Shown here piece after piece: positions 30,389 to 39,633 of a stretch of 64,000 bases of DNA. The position numbers were made by a program, and so were the translations under genes. Source of the stretch: Comamonas sp. KCTC 72670 (GTDB lineage: Bacteria; Myxococcota; Myxococcia; Myxococcales; Myxococcaceae); the NCBI GenBank assembly GCA_014656495.1, contig BNCN01000021.1, positions 41,218 through 105,217 of the forward strand, given 5' to 3'. The notes beneath the pieces were generated by a model. It was not told the DNA's origin and ran no database searches. It saw only the letters and a program-made list of their open reading frames with translations. Every line of letters begins with the position of its first letter. The stretch's first letter is position 1.

Positions 30389-32635
30389 ATGGACATCCGG
30401 ACACAGAGCGCGCTGCTCGCATCCATCATCGGGCTCGCCCTGGGCGTGTCCATGTTGCTGCGGCCCGGCCGGCCCAGGGTACTGACGCTGTACTCCGTCT
30501 TCGCGCTGACGGTCGCCGGCTACTACCTTTCGCTGTTCTTTCACAGCATCTTCCCGGCGGCCGATTACCCGTGGACATCTCGCATCTCCGTGGGCGCCAC
30601 CATCCTGGTGGGCTCGCTGGTGCCCGGGGCCGCTGTCGCCTTCTTCCTGGAGTTCCTGGGCGTCAGCAAGGGAACGAACCTCGTCGGCCGGCGGCTCGCC
30701 CTGCTGTCCGCCTTGCTGGGGCTGACCGTGGCTGTCACCCCGCTGGCGGACAAGCTCTGGGCCCGCGTCGGCATGGGCGTGTGGGTGTTGGGCACGCTGC
30801 TGACCTACGGCTCGTTGCTGCTCCACCGGGTCCGCACCACCGAGTCGCGCATCGAGAAGTTCCGGCTGGCGTACCTGGCCATCGGCGCGGGCGCGGCCAT
30901 CCTCTTCTCCGCGCTCGACTTCCTGGTCAGCTTCGGCATCCCCTTCCCCACGCTGGGGTCGGTCCTCTCCACGCTGTACCTGTTCTTCCTGGCGCACACG
31001 CTGCTGCGGCTGCGCCTCATGGACCTGCACGAGCTGCTGGGCAAGATCGCCTCGCAGACGGTGCTGGCCAGCATCCTCGCGGCCGTCTTCACGGTGCTGA
31101 CGGCGTGGGGCAAGGAGAACACGGGGCTCTTCCTCTTCAACACCGTGGTCGCCGCGTTCGTCATCCTCATCCTCTTGGAGCCGTTGAAGGTGAAGGTGGA
31201 GGAGATGGTGGTGCGCATCTTCTTCCGGGAGCGCTTCGCCCTGCTGGACTCCCTGGGCTCGCTGCGCGCGCGCATCGCGAACGTCATCGAGATCTCCGAG
31301 CTGGCGCGACTGGTGCTGGACACCCTCCACGAGACGGGCCGCGTGACGCACGCCTCGGTGTACCTGCTGGCGGAGGACCGGCCCGGGTACCGGCTGCTGG
31401 ACTCGCGGGGCCCGCTGCCGGTGGCCTTCCTGGACACGGCGGTGGCGCGCGGCCTGCTCTTCGCGGCGGCCAGCGGTCAGAAGGCGGTGCTGCGGGAGAA
31501 CGTGGAGCGGCGCATGGCCACCATGCGGCTCCAGGCCGTGGAGGGGAAGCGCTACCGCGACGAGCTCAAGCGCCTCAACGACACGCGCGCGGCGCTGGTG
31601 CAGGTGAAGGCCGGCATCACCGTGCCGCTGATGGGCAATGATCGCGTCATCGGGTTCCTCAACCTGTGGGACGAGCGCGTGCCGGAGGCCTTCGCGTCCG
31701 ACGAAATCGCCATCATCCTGGAGGTGGCGGAGCGGCTGGCGACGGTGCTGGAGAACTCCAAGCTGTACGAGAAGATTCGCGAGCGCGACCGCCTGGCCGC
31801 GCTGGGTGAGATGGCCGCGGGCCTGGCGCACGAGATTCGCAATCCGCTGGGCGCCATCAAGGGCGCGGCGCAGTGCCTGGACCCGGCGCAGTTCCACGGC
31901 GAGGACGCCGAGTTCCTCGAGGTCATCGTCGAGGAGGTCAACCGCCTCAACGGCGTGGTGACGGCGTTCCTCGACTACGCGCGCCCGATGAAGCAGAGCT
32001 TCGGAATCACCGACCTCAACGAGGTGGTGACGCGCACCATGCGGCTCATCCAGAACGACGTGCCGTCCAACCTCCACCTCGCCGTGGAGCTGGACTTGAT
32101 GCTGCCGCGCGTGGACGGTGACGCGGAGCAACTCAAGCAGGTGCTCATCAACCTGGTGCAGAACGCGGTGCAGGCCCTGGGCTCACGGGATGGCCGCATC
32201 AGCGTGCGCACGGAGAAGCCGGAGCGCTTCGGCGAGCTGCGCAGCGCCGGCGCCGAGTTCGTGGAGGTCCAGGTCTCCGACAACGGGCCGGGCATCCCGC
32301 CGGACCAGCACCCGCACATCTTCGTACCCTTCTACACGACGAAGCAGAAGGGCACCGGCCTGGGGCTGGCCATCTGTCAGCGCATCGTGAAGAACCACGG
32401 CGGCAGCATCTCCGTGCAGAGCAAGGCGGGCGAAGGCTCCACGTTCGTCATCCGCCTCCCCGCCCTGCCCGCCGAGCAGCAGCCCGCCGAGGTCGCCGCC
32501 GCGAACGCCCTGCCCTCGGGCGGAGCGCGCGCGTCACAGTCATTGCCGGTGCCGGAGGAGCTGCGAGACGCCTCCAGGCCCTCGCACCAGGAGGCGCGCG
32601 CCAGACGGGAACGCCGGAAGCGGGTCCGCGTGTAG
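30389..32635 (+). CDS. Membrane sensor histidine kinase with GAF domain
   Basis: 748 residues. Seven or more membrane helices (about 8-270), a GAF domain (about 300-460), a short coiled-coil, then HisKA with the phospho-accepting His about 481 (GLAHEIRNPLGAIKG), and a HATPase_c domain (N box NLVQNAVQA, G1 DNGPGIPP, F box FVPFYTTK, G2 GTGLGLAI). The C-terminal 55 residues are disordered and basic. It is orphan: no response regulator is adjacent. This membrane-GAF-HisKA layout resembles PrsK-type kinases, whose partners are often NtrC-like activators. The signal is unknown. Confidence 0.92.
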   Translation: MDIRTQSALLASIIGLALGVSMLLRPGRPRVLTLYSVFALTVAGYYLSLFFHSIFPAADYPWTSRISVGATILVGSLVPGAAVAFFLEFLGVSKGTNLVGRRLALLSALLGLTVAVTPLADKLWARVGMGVWVLGTLLTYGSLLLHRVRTTESRIEKFRLAYLAIGAGAAILFSALDFLVSFGIPFPTLGSVLSTLYLFFLAHTLLRLRLMDLHELLGKIASQTVLASILAAVFTVLTAWGKENTGLFLFNTVVAAFVILILLEPLKVKVEEMVVRIFFRERFALLDSLGSLRARIANVIEISELARLVLDTLHETGRVTHASVYLLAEDRPGYRLLDSRGPLPVAFLDTAVARGLLFAAASGQKAVLRENVERRMATMRLQAVEGKRYRDELKRLNDTRAALVQVKAGITVPLMGNDRVIGFLNLWDERVPEAFASDEIAIILEVAERLATVLENSKLYEKIRERDRLAALGEMAAGLAHEIRNPLGAIKGAAQCLDPAQFHGEDAEFLEVIVEEVNRLNGVVTAFLDYARPMKQSFGITDLNEVVTRTMRLIQNDVPSNLHLAVELDLMLPRVDGDAEQLKQVLINLVQNAVQALGSRDGRISVRTEKPERFGELRSAGAEFVEVQVSDNGPGIPPDQHPHIFVPFYTTKQKGTGLGLAICQRIVKNHGGSISVQSKAGEGSTFVIRLPALPAEQQPAEVAAANALPSGGARASQSLPVPEELRDASRPSHQEARARRERRKRVRV

Positions 32636-32722
32636 CGGACGCAGGCTCGGGGCCCATCGACGGCCCCGGCCAATCCGGCCATCCGGGCACATCACGCTTT
32701 CGATGCACACGCGGAGCCCCTA

Positions 32723-32728
32723 TAGGCT
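32723..32728 (+). promoter_or_regulatory. Leaderless-type -10 box for zinc-ribbon gene
   Basis: TAGGCT (inside TATAGGCT) ends 6 nt before ATG 32735; no Shine-Dalgarno. Transcription would begin at the ATG. Confidence 0.48.
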
Positions 32729-32734
32729 CTTCCC

Positions 32735-33397
32735 ATGAGCGCGTGCCCCTTCTGCAAGACCGCGATGCAGCTCACGCCCAGCGGCGAGCTTCCCATGGAG
32801 ACCTGTACCGCCTGCGGCGCCGTGTGGTTCGAGGGCGAAGCGCTCACGAAGGTCATGGGGGGCTCCACCGCGGACGCGCTCCTGCGGCGCGCGAAGAACG
32901 AGTCGGGCCAATGCAAGGGCTGCCGGGCGGGGCTCGACTTCGTCACCCACTGCTCCGTCTGTGGCACGCGCGCCCCCACCTGCCCCCGCTGCGGCCACGC
33001 GCCCCTCCCCGTCGTCGAGGCCATGGGCGTTCCCATGGAGGTGTGCTCGGGCTGTGCCGGCGTGGCCCTGGACGCGGGAGAACTCGAGCAGTTGCAGGAG
33101 GCCGTCGAGGCCTACCGCAACGAGCCGCTGGATGCCCGGGCGAAGGTGCGGATTGAAGGCAAGCCGCACTGCATCGGGTGCCGGCGCAACCTGCAGTTGC
33201 AGCACGGCTTCGTCTTCAACGAGCAACTCTTCTGCGGAAGCTGCGCGCCCCGGGAGTCCACCCCCTACTCTGAGCGGTTCAGCCACGACGACATCCCGCT
33301 GACCGTCACCACCCGGCGCGGAGGCGAAGCCTTCAACTTCGAGGGCTACATCGGCGCGGGCCTGAAGTGGCTGCTCCACCGGATGTTCCAAGGCTGA
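32735..33397 (+). CDS. Multi-zinc-ribbon protein (TFIIB-type zinc finger)
   Basis: 220 residues with repeated CxxC knuckles: CPFC near 4, CTAC near 25, CKGC near 60, CSVC and CPRC near 75-90, CSGC near 107, CIGC near 147 and CGSC near 168. The first and third units look like zf-TFIIB domains (METCTACGAVWFEGE, MEVCSGCAGVALDAGE), a duplicated pattern. A hydrophobic amphipathic segment ends the chain. No signal peptide. Probably a structural or nucleic-acid-binding protein; function unknown. The gene is single, converging on the ABC-F gene. Confidence 0.82.
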   Translation: MSACPFCKTAMQLTPSGELPMETCTACGAVWFEGEALTKVMGGSTADALLRRAKNESGQCKGCRAGLDFVTHCSVCGTRAPTCPRCGHAPLPVVEAMGVPMEVCSGCAGVALDAGELEQLQEAVEAYRNEPLDARAKVRIEGKPHCIGCRRNLQLQHGFVFNEQLFCGSCAPRESTPYSERFSHDDIPLTVTTRRGGEAFNFEGYIGAGLKWLLHRMFQG

Positions 33398-33424
33398 GCC
33401 AGCGGGGCGGCCCCGGAACGGGGG

Positions 33425-35401
33425 CTACCCCAGCGACGCGGTCGCCTCGGCCAGCTTCTCCTGCGCGGCCTCCCAGCGGGCGTAGAGGTCTTCCAGCTCC
33501 TCCTTGCTGGCCCGGTGCGTGTCCATCAGCGGCTTGGCGCGCGCGAAGTCGTTGTAGAGCGCCGGGTCCGCGAGCTGCGCCTCGCGCTCCTTCTGCCCCG
33601 CCTCCACCTCGGCGATGCGCGCCTCCAGCTTGGCGATCTCCTTCTTGATGGGCCCCTCCACCACGCTGCGGCGCTGACGGGCCTCGGCCTCCTGCCGCTT
33701 GCGGTCCTTCTCTGTCACCGGCCCGGCGGAGCCCGCCTTGTCGCCCCGCGCGGTGCCCGCCGCCGCGGCCGCGGCTTCCGCCGCCGCCTGCTGGAGCTGC
33801 TGCTGGTGGTACAGGTAGTCGTCCAGGGTGCCCGGGTGCGGCGTGAGCTTGCCGTCCGCCACCTCCCACACCTGGGACGCCAGCCCGTTGATGAAGCTGC
33901 GGTTGTGGCTGACGAACAGCAGCGTGCCGCTGTAGCTCTTCAGCGCTTCAATCAGCATCTCGGACGAGTCCAGGTCCAGGTGGTTGGTGGGCTCGTCCAT
34001 CAGCAGGAAGTTGGAGGGCACCAAGAGCAGCTTGGCCAGCGCCACGCGCGCGCGCTCACCGCCGCTCAGCACGCCAATGGGCTTCTCGACGTCATCCCCG
34101 CTGAAGAGGAACGCGCCGAGCACGCCGCGCACGTAGCTCTCCGGCTTGTCCGCGGCCAGCGGGCGCACCTCTTCGATGATGGTATTCTGCCGGTCCAGCT
34201 TGTCCGCGTGGTGCTGGGCGTAATAGCCGACCACCACGTTGTGCCCCAGCGTCACCGTCCCGGAGTCCGGCGTCAGCTCGCCCGCCACCATCTTCAGCAG
34301 CGTCGTCTTGCCCGCGCCGTTCGCCCCCACCACGGCGATGCGCTGCCCGCGCTCCACGCGCCCGGTGAGGCCGTTGTAGACCGTCTGGGCGCCGTAGTGC
34401 TTGGTGATGCCCTCCAGCGTCACCACGTCGCGGCCGCTCCGCTCCACCTCGGGGAAGCGGAACTTCATCGTCGTCCGCTCCTCCAGGACCTGCACCTTCT
34501 CCAGCTTCTCCAGCATCTTCGCGCGGCTCTGGGCCTGCCGCGCCTTGGTGGCCTTGGCGCCGAAGCGGTCGATGAAGCCCTGCAGCTCCGCGCGGCGGGC
34601 CTCCACCTTCACCGCGCGCGCCTTCAGCAGCTCCTTCTCCTCGGCGCGCAGGCGCTTGTACTCGTCGTAGTTGCCCGCGTACTCGCGAACGCCCTCCACC
34701 TCCAGGGACACCACCCGGTTGATCTGCCGGTTGAGGAAGTCCTTGTCGTGGGAGATGAGCACCAGCGCCTTGTTGGAGCGGCGCATGAAGTCGTCGAACC
34801 ACGTGAGCGTGGGCACGTCCAGGTGGTTGGTGGGCTCGTCCAGGAGCAGCAGGTCCGGGTCCTGGAGCAGCAGCCCCGCCAGGGCCGCGCGCATGCGCCA
34901 GCCGCCGGACAGCGCGGAGGTGGGCTTGGCCAGGTCCGCGTCCCGGAAGCCCAGCCCCTTGAGGATGCGCTCGGCGTGGTGGCGGCCGTAGCGGTTCTCG
35001 AAGTCATCCAGCTCCGCGTGCAGGTCCGCCAGGGACTGCGCCAGCTCGAGCTGGTCCTCCTCGTCCGTGGCCGCGGAAAGCGCCGCCTCGGTCTCCTTGA
35101 GGCGGGCCTCCATGGCGTCGCGGCCGGGGACGGTGCTCATCACCGCCTCCACCACCGTCCCGTCCGGCAAGCCCGCGATTTCCTGCGGCAGGTAGCCCGC
35201 CCGGGCCTTGCGGCTGTACTGCACCGTCCCGGAGTCCGGCTGGGCCACGCCCGCCAGGATCTTCATCAGCGAGCTCTTGCCTGTCCCGTTGGCCCCCACG
35301 AGACCCACCCGGTCCTTGGGACCCAGAGTGAAACTGTCCTGATCGAAGAGGACCTTCTTTCCATAGGAGAGGCAGAGGTCCTGGGCGATGACGAGGCTCA
35401 T
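33425..35401 (-). CDS. ABC-F family ATPase (Uup/YheS type)
   Basis: 658 residues with two ABC ATPase domains and no membrane segments. Walker A sites are GANGTGKS (36-43) and GANGAGKT (about 350). Signature motifs are LSGGWRMR and LSGGERAR, each followed by LLLDEPTNHLD or LLMDEPTNHLD. The interdomain linker (about 245-300) is a charged helical hairpin that contacts the ribosomal P/E site in ABC-F factors. A C-terminal coiled-coil (about 565-655) matches Uup/YheS rather than EttA. ABC-F proteins act on stalled or idle ribosomes. A resistance role is possible but nothing here favours it. Confidence 0.93.
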   Translation of the reverse strand: MSLVIAQDLCLSYGKKVLFDQDSFTLGPKDRVGLVGANGTGKSSLMKILAGVAQPDSGTVQYSRKARAGYLPQEIAGLPDGTVVEAVMSTVPGRDAMEARLKETEAALSAATDEEDQLELAQSLADLHAELDDFENRYGRHHAERILKGLGFRDADLAKPTSALSGGWRMRAALAGLLLQDPDLLLLDEPTNHLDVPTLTWFDDFMRRSNKALVLISHDKDFLNRQINRVVSLEVEGVREYAGNYDEYKRLRAEEKELLKARAVKVEARRAELQGFIDRFGAKATKARQAQSRAKMLEKLEKVQVLEERTTMKFRFPEVERSGRDVVTLEGITKHYGAQTVYNGLTGRVERGQRIAVVGANGAGKTTLLKMVAGELTPDSGTVTLGHNVVVGYYAQHHADKLDRQNTIIEEVRPLAADKPESYVRGVLGAFLFSGDDVEKPIGVLSGGERARVALAKLLLVPSNFLLMDEPTNHLDLDSSEMLIEALKSYSGTLLFVSHNRSFINGLASQVWEVADGKLTPHPGTLDDYLYHQQQLQQAAAEAAAAAAGTARGDKAGSAGPVTEKDRKRQEAEARQRRSVVEGPIKKEIAKLEARIAEVEAGQKEREAQLADPALYNDFARAKPLMDTHRASKEELEDLYARWEAAQEKLAEATASLG

Positions 35402-35507
35402 GGCGGCGGGGATGTAACAGCCCGCGAGCCCCTCGGGAATGTCGGATGTGCCCGCTCGTTTGCTTCACGGGCCTACAGGGGCTTTCCGGACTGGGCCAGG
35501 GCCTGTC

Positions 35508-35513
35508 TATACT
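35508..35513 (+). promoter_or_regulatory. Leaderless-type -10 box for Ser/Thr kinase
   Basis: TATACT ends 10 nt before ATG 35524; no Shine-Dalgarno. A weak -35 (TTCCGG) lies 18 bp upstream. It supports the start at 35524 over a longer frame from 35446. Confidence 0.48.
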
Positions 35514-35523
35514 CCGGCCCCAC

Positions 35524-37242
35524 ATGGCTGCCCCCTGTCCTCATTGCGGAAGCACCGACGGCGTCGACCACCTCTGCTCTGGCCAGAGCCTCCAGCTCCT
35601 GGGCCAGGTGCTCGACGGCCGTTATAAAATTGAAAGCGTGCTCGGTCAGGGCGGCATGGGCATGGTGTTCCGCGCCACCCAGACGTCCGTGCAGCGTCCG
35701 GTGGCGGTGAAGACGCTCAACCCGTCGCTCGCCGCCGCGCCCCAGTTCTTCGAGCGCTTCCGCCGGGAGGCGGAGCTCGCCAGCCGCCTGCGCCACCCGA
35801 ACGTCATCACCATCTTCGACTTCGGCCGGTCGCCGGACGGCACCTGCTACTACGTGATGGAGCTCCTGGAGGGCGAAAGCCTGAAGGAGACGGTGAAGCG
35901 CCAGGGGCCCATGTCCCTGCGCCGCGCGCTGAGCCTCGTGGAGCAGGCCTGCCAGGGCCTGGCGCACGCGCACGCCGAGGGCTGCGTCCACCGCGACCTG
36001 AAGCCGCACAACATCATGGTGCAGCAGCTCAGCGGCCAGGACTTCGTGAAGGTGCTGGACTTCGGTCTGGTGAAGGCCATGGAGTCCGAGGAGGAGGAGC
36101 AGCTCACCTCCACCGGACAGGTGCTGGGCACCCCCCAGTACATGCCGCCCGAGCAGGCCGGTGGCGAGTCCGTGGACCAGCGCTCCGACCTGTACTCCAT
36201 GGCGGGCGTCCTCTACTTCTGCCTCACGGGCAGCTCGCCCTTCGGCGCCAACACCGTGCGCAAGGCGCTGACGGCGTCACTCACCCAGGCGGTGCCGTCC
36301 GTCAACACCAAGCGCCAGGGCGCGCCGGTCCCCGCCACGCTGGATGCCTTCTTCAAGAAGGCGCTCGCCCCCGAGAAGGAGGACCGCTACCAGAACGCGC
36401 AGGAGTTCATCGACGCGATGCTGGACACCGTGGCGGACCTCTCGAACGACGAGCTCGACGCCATGCCCAGCGGCGGGGTCTCCGGTGGCAGCGAGCGAGG
36501 CAGCAACAGCCGCAGCCGGCCGGGAAGCCGCTCCAACCGTCAAGGCAGCCAGAGCGGCATCCGCTCCTCGCGCGTGGGCGGCGCGCCCACCCTGGGCCGG
36601 GGCTCCACGCCCTCCAACGTCGTGGTGGCCAGGACGCAGGCCGGCGGTGGGACCGGCGCCTCCTCCGTGAGCCGCGCCCGGCCCGCCGCGCCCCGAGGCG
36701 CCACGCCGCCCCCGCACGCACCGCCCCCCGAGCCGGAAGGCATGTCCACCGGGAAGAAGGTGGCGCTCGTCGCGGTGCCCTTGCTCCTGTTGGGAATCGG
36801 CGGCGCGGTGGTCATGAGCAATCAGGGCGGCGCTCCGCCCGCGACGCCCGTGACGGTGAACGTGCCGCGCGATACGCCCCAGCCGACGACCCAGGTCGTG
36901 GCGGGCAACACCGGCACCGGCGCAGGCTCGACCGAGGCGGCCGTCATCACGGTCAGCCTGGACTCCACGCCGTCCGGTGCCTCCATCTACGAGGGTGAGG
37001 AGATGGTGGGCACCACGCCCACGAAGCTGCAGTTGCGCCGGGACAAGGTGCACACCTTCACCTTCCGCTCGGCGGGGCATCAGGACAAGGACCTGACGCT
37101 CAACCTGCGCCGCATCGCGGGGGACACGCAGTCCGCCAACGTGACGCTGGAACCGGCCCGCGCCGCGGCGCCGTCCCGCCCCTCCCGTCCGGCGCCGAAG
37201 CCCGCGGGCCCGTCCGGCCCCGACATCTCCGTGTTCGAGTAG
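35524..37242 (+). CDS. Eukaryote-like Ser/Thr protein kinase with zinc knuckle and PEGA domain
   Basis: 572 residues from ATG 35524. N-terminal CPHC...C knuckle (5-18). Kinase domain about 36-310: GQGGMG loop, VAVKTL (Lys63), HRDLKPHN (Asp158), DFGLVK, and MPPEQA in place of APE. All catalytic residues are present, so it should be active. A Ser/Gly/Arg-rich juxtamembrane stretch leads to one membrane helix (about 412-432), then an extracytoplasmic PEGA domain (about 480-545: SLDSTPSGASIYEGEEMVG) and a Pro-rich tail. Myxobacteria carry many such Pkn kinases. PEGA domains may bind wall or surface glycans; the input is unknown. Confidence 0.93.
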   Translation: MAAPCPHCGSTDGVDHLCSGQSLQLLGQVLDGRYKIESVLGQGGMGMVFRATQTSVQRPVAVKTLNPSLAAAPQFFERFRREAELASRLRHPNVITIFDFGRSPDGTCYYVMELLEGESLKETVKRQGPMSLRRALSLVEQACQGLAHAHAEGCVHRDLKPHNIMVQQLSGQDFVKVLDFGLVKAMESEEEEQLTSTGQVLGTPQYMPPEQAGGESVDQRSDLYSMAGVLYFCLTGSSPFGANTVRKALTASLTQAVPSVNTKRQGAPVPATLDAFFKKALAPEKEDRYQNAQEFIDAMLDTVADLSNDELDAMPSGGVSGGSERGSNSRSRPGSRSNRQGSQSGIRSSRVGGAPTLGRGSTPSNVVVARTQAGGGTGASSVSRARPAAPRGATPPPHAPPPEPEGMSTGKKVALVAVPLLLLGIGGAVVMSNQGGAPPATPVTVNVPRDTPQPTTQVVAGNTGTGAGSTEAAVITVSLDSTPSGASIYEGEEMVGTTPTKLQLRRDKVHTFTFRSAGHQDKDLTLNLRRIAGDTQSANVTLEPARAAAPSRPSRPAPKPAGPSGPDISVFE

Positions 37243-37254
37243 TCGCCGTGGATG

Positions 37255-37280
37255 CGCCGTGGCCTGAAGGGGCCACGGCG
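37255..37280. terminator. Bidirectional terminator between convergent kinase and sirtuin genes
   Basis: A perfect 10-bp stem (37255-37264 and 37271-37280) with a 6-base loop, extended by an imperfect outer stem. There is no T tract on either strand, so efficiency is uncertain. Confidence 0.5.
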
Positions 37281-37302
37281 GCGTCCACCGCGGAATCAGG
37301 GC

Positions 37303-38040
37303 TCAGACGAGCTTCGCCAGCGTGGGCAGCACCTGCCCGCTCCGGCCCTGGACGGTGTGCTCGAAGCGGCTGGAGTTCTCCGCCGGGTCCAGGTTGATGA
37401 GCCACGTCTCGCCCCCCGCCTCGCGCACGTGGTCCACGATGCCGGCCGCGGGGTACACGGCGCCGGAGGTCCCCGCGGCGAGGAAGATGAAGCGCCCGCC
37501 CGACGTGGAGCCTCGCAGCGCGAAGTCCTCGATGCGCTGCATGTCGGCCGGGTCCAGGTACTCACCAAACCAGACGATGTGCGGCCGCAGCTGGGCGCCA
37601 CACGCATCACACTCGGGCACCGCGCCGTTCGGGTACACGGTGGCGTCCTCGAACGCGGGCCGCTTGCACTGGGTGCACCGCGTCTTGAATAGGTTGCCGT
37701 GCATCTCCACCACGCGCTGGCTGCCCGCGCGCGTGTGCAGGCCGTCGATGTTCTGCGTGGCGAGCAGGAAGCGGTCCCCCAGGTGGCGCTCCCAGGCGAC
37801 GAGGGCCTCGTGGCCGGGGTTGGGCTGGACGGCCGCGGCGGCCTTGCGGCGTTCGGAGTAGAAGCGCCACACCAGGGCCGGATCCTTCTGGAAACCTTGT
37901 GGAGACGCGACGGCCTCCACGGGTTGGTCCTCCCAGAGTCCGCCCATCCCCCGGAAGGTGGGAACTCCACTTTCGGCGGAGACCCCCGCGCCCGTGAGGA
38001 CGAGCAGCCAGGTACGCGAATCGAGGATGAGCGAATCCAT
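37303..38040 (-). CDS. cobB: NAD-dependent protein deacylase (sirtuin)
   Basis: 245 residues. Rossmann-type Sir2 core: TGAGVSAESGVPTFRG near 17-32, TQNIDGLH near 95-102, catalytic His in EMHGN near 113, and a zinc site of CTQC and CDAC near 121 and 145. FYSERRKAA near 60 carries the Tyr and Arg that in class III sirtuins favour acidic acyl groups such as succinyl. It removes acyl groups from lysine using NAD+. The start has CAGGAG 6 nt upstream. It is divergent from the GAF reductase gene. Confidence 0.92.
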   Translation of the reverse strand: MDSLILDSRTWLLVLTGAGVSAESGVPTFRGMGGLWEDQPVEAVASPQGFQKDPALVWRFYSERRKAAAAVQPNPGHEALVAWERHLGDRFLLATQNIDGLHTRAGSQRVVEMHGNLFKTRCTQCKRPAFEDATVYPNGAVPECDACGAQLRPHIVWFGEYLDPADMQRIEDFALRGSTSGGRFIFLAAGTSGAVYPAAGIVDHVREAGGETWLINLDPAENSSRFEHTVQGRSGQVLPTLAKLV

Positions 38041-38140
38041 GTCGGCTCCTGTGCGGCGAAAAGAGATTCAAGCTATGGAGGGGACGCGAACTCTACCGGG
38101 GCCTGACGCTTCGGACGGGTCGCGTTTCGAGGTCCGAATC

Positions 38141-38626
38141 ATGGCGGAAGTCACCCTGGATCTGCGCGGCCTGCCCAAGGCCGAGGCCTACGCCGAGCTG
38201 AAGCAGCACGCGCTGGCGGTGCTCGAGGGCATCGACGACGACATCACCGGAATGTCCACCATGAGCTGCCTGCTGCACCACGCCTTCGGGCACCTGTGGA
38301 CGGGCTTCTACCGGGTCGTGACGCCGGGACGGCTGCTGCGCGTGGGCCCTTATCAGGGCACGCTCGGGTGCCTGGAGATCCCCTTCGGCAAGGGCGTGTG
38401 TGGCGCCGCCGCGGCGAAGGGCGAGACAGTCCTGGTGGAGGACGTCCACGCCTTCCCCGGCCACATCACCTGCGATGGGCGCTCCGCGTCGGAGATCGTC
38501 GTCCCGGTGTTCGGCCGCGACCGGGCGCTGGTCGCCGTGCTCGACATCGACTCCGAGCACAAGGGCGCCTTCGACGAGGTGGACCGCCGCGAGCTGGAAG
38601 ACCTGATGCGCTGGTTCCAGAAGTAG
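38141..38626 (+). CDS. msrC: Free methionine-(R)-sulfoxide reductase (GAF type)
   Basis: 161 residues from ATG 38141. A single GAF domain with the fRMsr signature: GYxxGVCGxAA-like stretch FGKGVCGAAA and VEDVHAFPGHITCD. Cys77, Cys87 and Cys111 have the same 10- and 24-residue spacing as the three active-site cysteines of the E. coli enzyme (84, 94, 118). It reduces free Met-R-sulfoxide, not protein-bound, using thioredoxin-like donors. It is divergent from the sirtuin gene with about 100 bp between. Oxidative-damage repair is the likely role. Confidence 0.92.
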   Translation: MAEVTLDLRGLPKAEAYAELKQHALAVLEGIDDDITGMSTMSCLLHHAFGHLWTGFYRVVTPGRLLRVGPYQGTLGCLEIPFGKGVCGAAAAKGETVLVEDVHAFPGHITCDGRSASEIVVPVFGRDRALVAVLDIDSEHKGAFDEVDRRELEDLMRWFQK

Positions 38627-38645
38627 CGGCGGCCCGTGCCCGGCG

Positions 38646-39575
38646 TCAGCTCGCGCGTGCGTACGCCACGGCGAGCTGCCCGGCGAAGCGCGCGTTGTTG
38701 GTGAGCAGTGCCAGGTTGGCCTTGAGCGTCTTACCCCCGGTGCGCTTCGCCATCTCCGACAAGAGGAAGGGCGTCACGGCCTTCCCACGGACGCCCTGCC
38801 GGTCCGCGTCGGCGAGCGTGGCGGCGATGTGCAGCTCCACCTCGTTGCGCGGCAGCGACGTCTCCTCGGGCGGCGGCACGGTGTAGAGCACCCCGCCCTG
38901 CCCCAGCGCCTCGAAACGGGCGCGGGCGATGCGCGCAGCCGTGTCCACGTCATCCGCGCGGTGCTCCAGGGGAATGCCCGAGCCCCGGCTGTAGAACGAC
39001 GGCAGCTCGTCCGTGCCCACGCCGATGACGGGCACGCCCGCCGTCTCCAGCAGCTCCATCGTCTTGGGCAGGTCCAGCACCGACTTGGCCCCCGCGCACA
39101 CCACGGCGACGGGGAAGCGCGCCAGGGCGCCGATGTCCTGGGAGATGTCGAAGTGCTCGGACGCTCCGCGGTGCACGCCGCCGATGCCACCGGTGGAGAA
39201 GACGCGGATGCCCGCGGCGGCGGCCAGCTCACAGGTGGCGCTCACGGTGGTGCCCCCCGTGGCGCGCGTGGCCACGGCCACGGCCAGGTCGCGCGAACCG
39301 AGCTTCAGCAGCCGCTCCTTGCCCTCGGCCAGCCGGCGCATGTGGGCCTCTTCCAGCCCCACCCACAGCTCGCCGTCGATGATGGCGGTGGCGGCCGGGA
39401 CGGCACCCGCTCGCCGGATGGCCTCCTCGCACGCCCGGGCGGCGGCCAGGTTGTCCGGATAGGGGAGCCCTTGCGCCACGACGCTCGTCTCCAGCGCCAC
39501 CAGGGGCTCGCCATTCTTCAGCGCGCGGCGAACCTCTTCCGAAAAATGTAGGTCCATGGCCCTGGCGTTTAGCAC
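38646..39575 (-). CDS. psuG: Pseudouridine-5'-phosphate glycosidase
   Basis: 309 residues from a GTG at 39575, chosen for GGAGAGG 5 nt upstream; ATG 39557 is the alternative and would be six residues shorter. Family marks include VALETSVVAQGLPYP near 27, AVPAATAIIDGELWVGL near 58, and ATGGTTVSAT, STGGIGGVHRGA and DISQDI in the middle. It splits pseudouridine 5'-phosphate into uracil and ribose-5-phosphate. No PfkB-type pseudouridine kinase (psuK) is adjacent, although the two often travel together, so the kinase must be elsewhere or the substrate comes another way. Confidence 0.92.
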   Translation of the reverse strand: MLNARAMDLHFSEEVRRALKNGEPLVALETSVVAQGLPYPDNLAAARACEEAIRRAGAVPAATAIIDGELWVGLEEAHMRRLAEGKERLLKLGSRDLAVAVATRATGGTTVSATCELAAAAGIRVFSTGGIGGVHRGASEHFDISQDIGALARFPVAVVCAGAKSVLDLPKTMELLETAGVPVIGVGTDELPSFYSRGSGIPLEHRADDVDTAARIARARFEALGQGGVLYTVPPPEETSLPRNEVELHIAATLADADRQGVRGKAVTPFLLSEMAKRTGGKTLKANLALLTNNARFAGQLAVAYARAS

Positions 39576-39633
39576 GGCCGCCTCTCCACGTCGGCTTGCG
39601 CGCGCGGCCCTTGGGGCCTATTCCCCCGCCGCC

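Noticed and set aside
33425..35401. ABC-F gene as an antibiotic-resistance determinant
   Set aside because: The C-terminal coiled-coil and the absence of a linked biosynthetic cluster fit a housekeeping Uup/YheS-type factor better.
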